In this document: piece after piece, positions 1-6,051 of the stretch
Layout of the letters: each line of letters begins with the position of its first letter
Numbering within the stretch: the stretch's first letter is position 1
Assembly: GCA_031255985.1 (NCBI GenBank)
Contig: JAIRRL010000012.1
Coordinates: 1-7,016, forward strand
Length of the DNA stretch: 7,016 nt
Source: Gracilibacteraceae bacterium
GTDB taxonomy: Bacteria; Bacillota; Desulfitobacteriia; Desulfitobacteriales; Syntrophobotulaceae
Direction of reading: 5' to 3'
The notes under the pieces: generated by a model
The model's input: only the letters and a program-made list of their open reading frames with translations
Told to the model about the DNA's origin: nothing
The model's database searches: none
Translations under genes and position numbers: made by a program

Positions 1-97
1 TGGCCCGCGTCCGCTCATGCCGCAGCAAATAACGCAAAAACGCCGCGACTTTTTCCGGCGTTATAACAAGGATTTTTGCATTGTCGTTTTCTCTCAC
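1..97 (-). CDS. Partial CDS, unidentified protein downstream of cydC (N-terminus only)
   Basis: A GTG at 97-95 opens a reading frame that stays open to the left edge, giving 32 codons that begin MRENDNAKILVITPEKVAAF and continue with a basic helix-like stretch (LRYLLRHERTRA). A good ribosome binding site, AAGGAGAG on the minus strand at 110-103, lies 5 bases before the GTG. Two nearby ATGs (114-112 and one inside the gene) run into stops at once. It starts 24 bases after the cydC stop, on the same strand, so it is probably the next gene of the same operon. The visible part (a short beta strand KILVIT, then a helix) is too short to name a family. It does not resemble the start of CydD, which would open with transmembrane helices. 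The function is unknown. Confidence 0.55.
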   Translation of the reverse strand, partial: MRENDNAKILVITPEKVAAFLRYLLRHERTRA

Positions 98-121
98 ACT
101 GTCTCTCCTTGCATTTCAACA

Positions 122-1945
122 TCAGTGAACTTGACGCCCGACCGGGGTGAATACGGCCAGTTCTCTGAGCCGGGCATAGTAGCCGCCCTTGGCCATGAGT
201 TCGTCGTGCCGTCCGCGCTCCACCACCCGTCCTTCTTCCAGGGCGATGATTTCATCCATCTCTTCCAGGCCGCGCAAACTGTGAGTTATTGTCAGAACCG
301 TCCTCCCGGCCGCCCAATCTCGAAGCGAGGCGCGGATTTCCTCCCCGGTCAGCGTGTCCAGTCCCTGATCCGCTTCGTCCAAAATGACGACAGGGGCGTT
401 TTTGAGAAAAACCCTGGCCAGCGCCACGCGCTGACGCTGACCGCCGGAGAGTTTCAGCCCGTTTTCTCCCACTTCCGTCTCATAGCCGTCCGGCAAAGTC
501 CGGATAAACTCGTCCAGGCGAGCCAAGCGGCATGCTTCCGCCAGATCGGCTTCCGCGGCTTCCGGCCGCGCCAGCAAAATGTTTTCCCGGATGGTAGCGT
601 GAAAAATCCAGGGATCCTGGCTCAAAACCCCCAGGCGGGCGCGCGCGTCCTCCGGCCTGATTTCCGTGATTTCCCGGCCGTCCAGTCTTATGCTGCCGGC
701 GGCGTAAGGCCAGAAACGAAGCAACAAGGCGATAACCGTGCTTTTGCCGGCGCCGCTTGAGCCAACCAGCGCTTTTTTCGACCCCGGCGGCAGGCGCAGG
801 GAAAAATCCCGCAACGCGAATGATTCTTCTTCCCCGTAGGCAAAATATATGTTCCGCCACTCAATTTCCGGCGGCGGCGCCGGTTCCGCCTCCGAGGCCG
901 CGGCGGGTTCCGCGAAAGCATCCGCTGCGGGTTCCGCTGGCGCCGTTGTACTCACGCTCCGTCTTTTTTCCTCGTCCGGCGCCAAGGAAAAAAGACGGCC
1001 CGCCGCCGTCAAGCCCTCGTCCAGCTTTTCCAGCGCCAAAGGCAGCGGCTGGAGCGCCTCAAAAGCCGCCTGCGCCGTCAGGCCGGTCATGGCGAGATAT
1101 ATGCCCTCCAGGCGGCCGGCCGCCACCAGGTTGACGCCGAAAAACACGCCGCCGATCAGGCACAGATAGCTGAAAAACTGAATGATGCGGGCGGTGAGAT
1201 TGTCCAGAGCGTGAATTTTGTCTCTGTGCCGCCCGACTTCCCGCAAGGCGGCTTCGATCTCTTTTCGTTTTGTCCCGGCAGCGCCGCAGGCGGACAATTC
1301 CGCCAAACCGCGGGCAAAATCCGTAATCCCGTTATAAACCTCGTCCCAGAGACGGGCAGTCTCCGCCGCCAACCCCCGCGCCGCCCGCCGCGTCAGGAGC
1401 GGCGCCGCCGCCCCGGCCGCCAAGGCCAGTCCTATCAGCAAAACGGCGGCGGGAAGGTTAAAAAAGAAAAGAAAGGCCGCGCAGGCGGCCACGACGACGG
1501 CGGCGATAAAAGGCGCGGCCAGAACGCGAATATAGAAAAATTGCAGCGTTTCAATATCGGCGGTGATCTGGCGGAAAAGCGTTCCTTCCGTCTGAAAGCG
1601 CAAATTGGCCGGCGCCAGCGGCTCCATCGTCCGGTAAAACCAGACGCGGATTTCTTTTAAAATGCGAAATGTTACGTCATGGCTGAAATATCTTTCCGCG
1701 TAACGCAAAGCCGCCCGGCTGACGCCGAAAAAACGCACAGCCACGATGAGCGTCATCAAAGCGAACAGGGGCGGAGCCAGCGCCGCCGCGGAAATCAGCG
1801 CCGCGGAAGCGGCCAGCAACCCGGCGTTGGCCAAAATGGTCAGCGCGCCGCAGACGGCGGCCCAGGCCATCATGAACCGGTAAGGGCGAAGCAGCGCCAG
1901 CAAACGGCGAAGAACCTTTGTCCTATCCTGCTTTGCCCAAACCAC
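122..1945 (-). CDS. cydC: CydC-type ABC transporter, fused permease and ATPase (thiol exporter subunit)
   Basis: Inner-membrane ABC exporter half-transporter. By family, CydC pairs with CydD to export cysteine/glutathione and support cytochrome bd assembly. Numbering from an upstream ATG at 1963: hydrophobic helices lie near residues 28-78, 146-190 and 260-283. The stretch EGTLFRQITADIETLQFFYIRV (122-146 region) is the CydC-like form of the exporter core. The ATPase has Walker A GSSGAGKST (401-409), Q-loop LSQD (447-450), signature LSGGQ (505-509), Walker B VVILDEAD (525-532) with the catalytic Glu, and the switch His at 561. I prefer the GTG start at 1945 because GGGAGGA sits 5 bases before it; ATG 1963 has only AAAGG almost touching it. 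A 30-residue Ala/Pro/Glu linker (about 336-366) joins the two domains. No cydD is visible on either side. A generic MsbA-like exporter is possible but less likely. Confidence 0.88.
   Translation of the reverse strand: MVWAKQDRTKVLRRLLALLRPYRFMMAWAAVCGALTILANAGLLAASAALISAAALAPPLFALMTLIVAVRFFGVSRAALRYAERYFSHDVTFRILKEIRVWFYRTMEPLAPANLRFQTEGTLFRQITADIETLQFFYIRVLAAPFIAAVVVAACAAFLFFFNLPAAVLLIGLALAAGAAAPLLTRRAARGLAAETARLWDEVYNGITDFARGLAELSACGAAGTKRKEIEAALREVGRHRDKIHALDNLTARIIQFFSYLCLIGGVFFGVNLVAAGRLEGIYLAMTGLTAQAAFEALQPLPLALEKLDEGLTAAGRLFSLAPDEEKRRSVSTTAPAEPAADAFAEPAAASEAEPAPPPEIEWRNIYFAYGEEESFALRDFSLRLPPGSKKALVGSSGAGKSTVIALLLRFWPYAAGSIRLDGREITEIRPEDARARLGVLSQDPWIFHATIRENILLARPEAAEADLAEACRLARLDEFIRTLPDGYETEVGENGLKLSGGQRQRVALARVFLKNAPVVILDEADQGLDTLTGEEIRASLRDWAAGRTVLTITHSLRGLEEMDEIIALEEGRVVERGRHDELMAKGGYYARLRELAVFTPVGRQVH
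866..958 (-). repeat. Low-complexity Ala/Pro/Glu linker in cydC, with 24-base repeat
   Basis: This codes for the Ala/Pro/Glu-rich segment between the membrane and ATPase domains of CydC (residues about 336-366, containing AEPAADAF then AEPAAASEAEP). The 11-mer GCGGGTTCCGC (plus strand) occurs at 903-913 and 927-937, an exact 24-base period equal to eight codons. Most CydC proteins have a short linker here, so this looks like an in-frame expansion. Confidence 0.6.
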
Positions 1946-1950
1946 CCGTT

Positions 1951-1957
1951 TCCTCCC
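1951..1957 (-). promoter_or_regulatory. Ribosome binding site that decides the cydC start
   Basis: The minus strand reads GGGAGGA here, 5 bases before the GTG at 1945-1943. It lies inside the frame that would open at ATG 1963. The ATG at 1963 has AAAGG only about one base upstream, a spacing that would not normally work, although reinitiation after the preceding TAA (1969-1967) could use it. The strong site favours the GTG as the main start. Confidence 0.6.
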
Positions 1958-1966
1958 CTTCATCCT

Positions 1967-2362
1967 TTACAAAGGCAATTCCTTCGCTACTCCGTTCATA
2001 TCGGCGCAAACGGCTTTGGCCGCTTCCAGGCAGAAAACCTCGAAAACGCCGTCGCCCACAGAATACCTATTTGCCAGAACCGGCAGCATTTCCAGCGCCT
2101 TGCGCTGATTTTCCGCGGAAGTGACGAAAACCACCCGGCCGCAAAGACGAAGGGTGTTGCCTTTCCCGTCGTATGCGCAGATTTCAACCTTGGGATTAGC
2201 GATCAGCTGTTTGTACATATTTTTCTTGTTACCCGTGACGAACGCCGGCTTGCCTTCCCATTCCATGACGAAGCCGATAGGCCGGACGCGCGGCTGGTCG
2301 CCCTCAACCGTAGCAAGATAATACACTTCCGCTTTGTTCAAAAAATCCAGAACTTCTTTCAT
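1967..2362 (-). CDS. Pyridoxamine 5'-phosphate oxidase family protein (FMN-binding split barrel)
   Basis: A 131-residue single-domain cytoplasmic protein. The pattern YYLATVEGDQPRVRPIGFV (residues 14-32) is the first strand pair typical of small split-barrel flavoproteins. It is followed by FVTGNKKNMYKQL (41-53), a helix then NPKVEICAY (56-64), and the strand LRLCGRVVFV (71-80). The length matches the 120-150 residue members of the family. These bind FMN, F420 or heme, and many have no known substrate, so no reaction can be assigned; a true PdxH is longer and is not meant. GAAAGGA on the minus strand at 2380-2374 lies 11 bases before the ATG, a slightly long spacing. The stop at 1969-1967 is 3 bases from the possible ATG of cydC, so the two genes are almost certainly co-transcribed. 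That hints at a shared redox role, which is inference. Confidence 0.85.
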   Translation of the reverse strand: MKEVLDFLNKAEVYYLATVEGDQPRVRPIGFVMEWEGKPAFVTGNKKNMYKQLIANPKVEICAYDGKGNTLRLCGRVVFVTSAENQRKALEMLPVLANRYSVGDGVFEVFCLEAAKAVCADMNGVAKELPL

Positions 2363-2395
2363 CAGTCAACCGTTCCTTTCTTGCCGAAAACTCGT

Positions 2396-2424
2396 TTGCG
2401 GCTAAAACGCCTTTGTGCTATAAT
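2396..2424 (+). promoter_or_regulatory. Likely extended -10 promoter for thiN
   Basis: TGCTATAAT at 2416-2424 is a perfect TATAAT with the extended TGn element. TTGCGG (2396-2401, 3 of 6) lies 17 bases upstream. The predicted start near 2431 leaves a leader of about 170 bases before the thiN ATG, long for a simple gene. The element also lies within the leader of the opposite operon. Confidence 0.55.
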
Positions 2425-2463
2425 TTGTACCGTGATACCGCGCTGTAATGCTGTTCCATAATA

Positions 2464-2491
2464 ATTATACTATTAATTTCAATAAAAGCAA
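2464..2491 (-). promoter_or_regulatory. Likely promoter of the leftward PPOX-cydC operon
   Basis: The minus strand has a perfect TATAAT at 2469-2464 and TTGCTT (3 of 6 consensus bases) at 2491-2486, spaced by 16 bases. The predicted start is near 2457, leaving a leader of about 95 bases before the ATG at 2362. The site lies inside the region transcribed rightward for thiN. Confidence 0.5.
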
Positions 2492-2517
2492 GAACTCTGT
2501 GCGAGACGCCGCTGAAC

Positions 2518-2584
2518 GGAGGGGCGCGGAACTCCCGCAGGGGAAGCCGCCCGCGGTCTCCCCTGTTCCCTGCGGAAACCGGAG
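2518..2584 (+). promoter_or_regulatory. Structured GC-rich 5' leader of thiN with two competing hairpins
   Basis: Two strong hairpins use the same bases. In the first, 2539-2549 (AGGGGAAGCCG) pairs with 2554-2564 (CGGTCTCCCCT) around a 4-base loop, with one A-C mismatch and one G-U pair. In the second, 2535-2545 (CCGCAGGGGAA) pairs with 2566-2575 (TTCCCTGCGG), 10 pairs with one bulged G, enclosing a 20-base loop. They share 2539-2545, so they exclude each other. A weaker GGAG/CTCC stem (2518-2521 with 2532-2535) precedes them. The only GGAG near the gene (2581-2584) is 18 bases from the ATG. No T-tract follows, so this is not a plain terminator, and I do not see TPP riboswitch motifs. A regulatory role is inference. 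Confidence 0.4.
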
Positions 2585-2602
2585 ACTGAATAATAAGCAA
2601 AT

Positions 2603-3289
2603 ATGAAGATAGTGATAACTGCCAACGGAGAATTGACGGCGGAACGCCTGCGGGCAGCGCTGCCCGTACGGCCGGATCTGCTGATCGCGGCGGACGGAGG
2701 GGTCGCGCCTCTGCTGGCGGCCGGTCTGCGCCCCGATATCCTCATCGGGGATTTTGACTCTGCCCCGGCTCAGGCAGTGGAGTTCTGCCGAATGAACGGC
2801 GTCTCGGTTTTGCCCTACCCGGCGGAAAAAGACGAGACGGACTTGGAGCTTGCCTTGAACCAGGCGGACGAAATTCTGCGGCGCGCGGGAGCGGCGGCGG
2901 GGACGGCGGAAATCCTTCTCCTGGGCGCCGGGGGCGGGCGGACGGATCACCTGATGGCTAATCTGGCTTTGATGCTGAATTGGGCGCGCCGCGGCCGCCG
3001 GGTGCGGATGCTGAATCAGGCGGAAGAATGTTGGGTAGCCGGTTCCGGCCGGGAGGAAATAACAGGCGCAGCCGGCGTACTGCTCTCGATTTTGCCCATG
3101 TCGGCGGAAGCGAAGCTTTCCTGCCGGGGTCTGCGCTATCCGCTCCGGCGGCAAATCCTGCGCCAGGACAGCCCCCGCGGCGTCAGCAACCTCATGCTGG
3201 GGGCGCGGGCGGAAGTGGAAATCCACTCCGGCTGGATTTTATTGGTAAAAACAAACGCCGCCGGATTGCCGGAAGCGGACAGAAAGTGA
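2603..3289 (+). CDS. thiN: Thiamine diphosphokinase (thiamine pyrophosphokinase)
   Basis: Cytoplasmic enzyme that transfers pyrophosphate from ATP to thiamine to give thiamine diphosphate, the last step of thiamine salvage. The 228 residues match the usual 210-230. Family motifs are in order: IAADGG (28-33), ILIGDFDS (46-53) with the metal-binding acidic residues, the KDETDLELAL block (76-85), GAGGGRTDH (108-116), SILP in the second domain (162-165), SPRGVSN (190-196) and the last strand GWILLV (210-215). The ATG at 2603 is the first possible start because TAA lies in frame at 2594. It has no well-spaced ribosome binding site; GGAG is 18 bases upstream, so translation may be weak or controlled. 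In many Bacillota thiN follows rsgA and rpe; here it stands alone behind its own promoter, divergent from the PPOX-cydC operon. Confidence 0.95.
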   Translation: MKIVITANGELTAERLRAALPVRPDLLIAADGGVAPLLAAGLRPDILIGDFDSAPAQAVEFCRMNGVSVLPYPAEKDETDLELALNQADEILRRAGAAAGTAEILLLGAGGGRTDHLMANLALMLNWARRGRRVRMLNQAEECWVAGSGREEITGAAGVLLSILPMSAEAKLSCRGLRYPLRRQILRQDSPRGVSNLMLGARAEVEIHSGWILLVKTNAAGLPEADRK

Positions 3290-3306
3290 TTTCCGTCTGT
3301 AAAATG

Positions 3307-3329
3307 CGATAATTAACGGCGATAATTAA
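3307..3329 (+). repeat. 10-bp direct repeat upstream of the lapA promoter
   Basis: CGATAATTAA occurs exactly at 3307-3316 and 3320-3329, a 13-base period. It lies in the 193-bp gap after thiN and about 60-85 bases upstream of the predicted lapA transcription start, a usual place for an activator or repressor site. The rest of 3290-3482 holds a T-run (3367-3373) without a convincing hairpin before it, the lapA promoter and a GC-rich leader; I see no gene in it. Confidence 0.5.
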
Positions 3330-3354
3330 GAGCTTTTCAGGGTAGATTGGCGGC

Positions 3355-3383
3355 TTCATTTCTATATTTTTTTATGATATAAT
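3355..3383 (+). promoter_or_regulatory. Likely extended -10 promoter for lapA-recJ
   Basis: TGATATAAT at 3375-3383 is a perfect extended -10. The -35 position (3355-3360, TTCATT) matches only 3 of 6 bases, which the extended -10 could compensate. The predicted start is near 3390. The leader of about 93 bases is GC-rich, with a possible small stem CGGCG/CGCCG, and ends in a strong ribosome binding site, GGGAGG at 3471-3476, 6 bases before the lapA ATG. Confidence 0.6.
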
Positions 3384-3482
3384 ATTTAACGGAGTATCCG
3401 GCAAGTCCCAGGCGGATTTTCCCAGACGGCGCGTCAAACCGCCGCCGGAACCGCCTAATCCTAAAATAGCGGGAGGTACGCT

Positions 3483-3890
3483 ATGGCTGGTTTTGGCTTG
3501 ATTTTAGCTATCATAATCGCTTTGGCCGTGGTGATTTTTACGGTGCAAAACGCCGCGACTGTTTCCGTGAGTTTTATATTATGGACCGCGGATATGCCGC
3601 TGGCGGTGGTTATTTTTTGCTCGGTGCTGGCGGGCGCTCTCCTGATGTTCTGCCTGGCGCTGTATAAAACACTGCGGGACAGATGGCACTCGCGTCACGG
3701 CGACAAATCCGGGAAACGGCGGCTGAAAAAGGAAGAAAACGCCCACCGGAAGGACGCTGCGCCGGAAAAGGCGGCGATTGCCGCCACCACCGCCACTACC
3801 GCGACAGCGGCGGAAACAGCGGCGCCGGGAGCAGCGGCGGACGCGACTGACGCCGCCGCTGCTTCACCAGATTCTAAGTCGCCGGTTTGA
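3483..3890 (+). CDS. LapA-like (DUF1049) membrane protein with Ala/Thr-rich tail
   Basis: A 135-residue inner-membrane protein. Two hydrophobic segments (about 3-19 and 39-61) flank the loop FTVQNAATVSVSFILWT, the hallmark of the LapA/DUF1049 family: VQNxxxVxVxF, then the second helix starting at a Pro-Leu. A basic stretch (about 65-90, with KRRLKKEE) follows. The C-terminal third (92-127) is low-complexity Ala/Thr and is expected to be disordered in the cytoplasm. In proteobacteria the relative LapA works with LapB in envelope lipopolysaccharide control; that role should not be carried over here, and the function in this lineage is unknown. GGGAGG 6 bases upstream fixes the start. It ends 18 bases before recJ and is probably co-transcribed with it. 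Confidence 0.85.
   Translation: MAGFGLILAIIIALAVVIFTVQNAATVSVSFILWTADMPLAVVIFCSVLAGALLMFCLALYKTLRDRWHSRHGDKSGKRRLKKEENAHRKDAAPEKAAIAATTATTATAAETAAPGAAADATDAAAASPDSKSPV
3756..3863 (+). repeat. Low-complexity Ala/Thr tract at the lapA C-terminus
   Basis: GCC, ACC, GCG and ACG-type codons code for a tract rich in Ala and Thr with scattered Glu and Asp (residues 92-127 of the LapA-like protein). It is built from short triplet repeats and resembles in composition the linker inside the neighbouring recJ. Confidence 0.6.
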
Positions 3891-3908
3891 TGGCAGGTAT
3901 TTGCATTT

Positions 3909-6050
3909 ATGGAAAAAAATGAATTAAAACGGCCGCCTAAACGGAGATGGCTGCTCCCTCCCGCGGGAGCGGCTGAAGTCTCCGTTTTTTCCCGTTGCGG
4001 CGTACCGGCGGCGGCTCTGGCGCTTATGGCGCGGCGCGGCATCCGGGAGCAGCGGGCTGTGCTTGATTATCTGGCGGCGACGCCCGGCGATTTACATTCC
4101 CCCTTTTTATTCCGGGATATGGGCAAAATCATCACCCGGCTGGAATTGGCGCGCCGTCGGCGGGAAAAACTGCTCATCCACGGGGATTACGACGTGGACG
4201 GCGTGGTTTCCACCGCCATGCTCTATCATGTTTTGCGGGAAGCCGGCCTGGAAGCGGTCGCCCACATTCCCACGCGGAGCGAAGGTTACGGTTTGCGGGA
4301 CGATACAGTCAGAAAATGCCGCGAGCGGAATATAAGCCTGATCATCACGGTTGACTGCGGCATAACCTCCGTGGCCGAATCCCGGCTGGCGCGGGAGTTG
4401 GGAATCGATCTCATCATCACCGACCATCACGAACCGGGCGCGGAATTGCCCGCCGCCGCCGGCATCTTGAATCCGCGCGTTGACGCCGGTTATCCTTACG
4501 GTTATTTGGCGGGCGTCGGCGTGGCTTTCAAACTAACGCAGGCCATATACGCCCGCTGGACGCCCGCAACAGAGCGCCGCCCGGAAAACGTCTGGCTTGA
4601 ACTGGTCGCCCTCGGCACGATCGCGGATATCACGCCGCTGACCGGTGAAAACCGCGTTTTGGTCAAACTGGGACTGGAGCGCATGGCGCGCGCGGAAAAC
4701 ACCGGCCTGCGCGCTCTGCTGGCGGAGTGCAATCTGAGCGGCAAACGCCCCAGCGCGGGCCAGATCGCCTTTCTCGCCGCTCCGCGCATCAACGCCGCCG
4801 GCCGCATGAACACGGCGCGGCCCGCTTTGGAGCTTTTTATCACCAACGATGAAGATGAAGCGGCAGCCGGCGCGCGGGAGTTGAGCCGCGAAAACGCCGC
4901 TCGCCAGGAACTGGAACGGCGCATCCTGGAAGAGGTGTGCGCCGAACTGGAACTGGCGGAACCGCCGCCGGTCATCGTCCGCTCGTCTCCCGACTGGCCG
5001 CACGGCGTTATAGGCATTGTGGCTTCCAAGATAACGGAGTTGTACCGGCGTCCCGTCTATCTGATCGCGGAAGAGGGCGAACGGGCCAAAGGCTCGGCGC
5101 GCGGCGGCCTGAGCGGGTATTCGGTGGTGGATGAATTAAACGCTTGCGCGGCCGAACTGGAAGTCTGGGGCGGCCATAAGGCGGCCGGCGGTTTCAGCAT
5201 GGCGACGGAGCGGATTCCGGCTTTGCGGGCGGCGTTGAACGAACGGGAAGGCGAGTGGCGGGCCGGGATCGGAGTAGAGGACATAACGGTGGACGCCGTG
5301 CTGGCGCCGCAGGAGATAAAACCGGAACTGGCGGCCATGCTGGAAATAATGGCGCCTTTTGGCGCGGGTAATCCGACGCCGGTTTTTTGTACGCAAAACC
5401 TCGTCGTTCTCAGGGTTTCCACTTTTGGCGCCGACGCCCATCTACGCCTTGATCTGGGCGGAGAAGGCGTCCGGCTTACGGCGAAAGCTTTCCGCCGCGG
5501 CGCGGAAGCGGCGGCTTTTCATATGGGAGACACCATAGATATATTGTATAATTTGGAAATAAATTCCTATCAGGGGCGGGAAGAATTACAATTGCAATTG
5601 CGCGATTACCGGATAGTTTCTTCTGTTCATCCCGCGCCGGAAAACGAGCCGCGCCGCCCGGAACCGACCATAGTAACGCCGCCGGCGGAGACGACGGCGG
5701 CGGAAGCAGCGGAGACTGCGGAGACGACGGCGGCGGACACAGCGGCGGACGCGGAGACTGTAACGACAGCGGAAGCGGCGGAGACGGAGTCGCGTCTGAC
5801 CAGAGAAAAATTGGCGGATTTTTACCGCCGGTTGCGCGCCGCTCAGGCTAAAAGCGGCGACGGCTTTTTCCGCTGGGAAACGGGCGACGATTTCGCTTGG
5901 CGGGAAAAAGAAATGCTCAAGATTTTCTTTGAGCTGGGGCTGGTGGAATGGAGCGGCGGAGCGAATCCTTATCTCCTGAAAGTACCGCCGCAAACGGAAA
6001 AACTGAATCTGGAACAGTCTTTGCGTTTTTGCTATTGGAGCGGGCTATAA
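3909..6050 (+). CDS. recJ: Single-stranded-DNA-specific 5'-3' exonuclease RecJ
   Basis: Cytoplasmic DHH-family nuclease that digests single-stranded DNA 5' to 3' in recombination and repair, using Mn/Mg. Catalytic motifs are complete: HGDYDVDGVVS (91-101; D93, D95, D97), ITVDCG (146-151; D149), TDHHEP (171-176), LGTIAD (235-240), APRINAAGRM (291-300), then the DHHA1 domain with GVIGIVASK (366-374) and GGHKAAGGF (421-429), and an OB-like domain (about 455-570). A low-complexity linker (593-628) joins a C-terminal domain (629-713) seen in Gram-positive-type RecJ. The 713 residues sit between the short proteobacterial and the longer Bacillus forms. The ATG at 3909 is the first in-frame start after the lapA stop; its ribosome binding site is weak (GCAGG, 11 bases away), suggesting coupling to lapA. 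The genes that often follow recJ in Bacillota (apt, relA) are absent; a convergent surface-protein gene is there instead. Confidence 0.96.
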   Translation: MEKNELKRPPKRRWLLPPAGAAEVSVFSRCGVPAAALALMARRGIREQRAVLDYLAATPGDLHSPFLFRDMGKIITRLELARRRREKLLIHGDYDVDGVVSTAMLYHVLREAGLEAVAHIPTRSEGYGLRDDTVRKCRERNISLIITVDCGITSVAESRLARELGIDLIITDHHEPGAELPAAAGILNPRVDAGYPYGYLAGVGVAFKLTQAIYARWTPATERRPENVWLELVALGTIADITPLTGENRVLVKLGLERMARAENTGLRALLAECNLSGKRPSAGQIAFLAAPRINAAGRMNTARPALELFITNDEDEAAAGARELSRENAARQELERRILEEVCAELELAEPPPVIVRSSPDWPHGVIGIVASKITELYRRPVYLIAEEGERAKGSARGGLSGYSVVDELNACAAELEVWGGHKAAGGFSMATERIPALRAALNEREGEWRAGIGVEDITVDAVLAPQEIKPELAAMLEIMAPFGAGNPTPVFCTQNLVVLRVSTFGADAHLRLDLGGEGVRLTAKAFRRGAEAAAFHMGDTIDILYNLEINSYQGREELQLQLRDYRIVSSVHPAPENEPRRPEPTIVTPPAETTAAEAAETAETTAADTAADAETVTTAEAAETESRLTREKLADFYRRLRAAQAKSGDGFFRWETGDDFAWREKEMLKIFFELGLVEWSGGANPYLLKVPPQTEKLNLEQSLRFCYWSGL
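5685..5792 (+). repeat. Low-complexity Ala/Glu/Thr linker in recJ
   Basis: A 108-base in-frame tract of GCG, GCA, GAG, ACG and ACA codons coding for residues 593-628 of RecJ, composed only of Ala, Glu, Thr, Asp, Val and Ser. GACGGCGGCGGA-like units recur. It lies exactly between the nuclease/OB core and the C-terminal domain, so expansion should not harm catalysis. Confidence 0.65.
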
Positions 6051-6051
6051 C

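Noticed and set aside
17..760. Long rightward open frame opposite cydC, and similar long frames opposite recJ and the CWB2 gene
   Set aside because: They lie antisense to genes with clear family motifs, have basic Arg/Pro/Gln-rich compositions and no plausible ribosome binding sites; such shadows are normal in GC-rich DNA.
2418..2600. Possible 60-residue leftward protein in the thiN leader
   Set aside because: It has no recognisable motif or good ribosome binding site and covers the proposed promoters and the hairpin region.
2425..2602. TPP riboswitch before thiN
   Set aside because: The conserved CUGAGA and the long ACCUGAUCUGG-type segment are not present in the leader; only GC-rich hairpins are seen.
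3265..3373. Intrinsic terminator after thiN
   Set aside because: The ACAGA/TCTGT stem after the gene has a 12-base loop and no T-tract, and the T-run at 3367-3373 has no stable hairpin before it.
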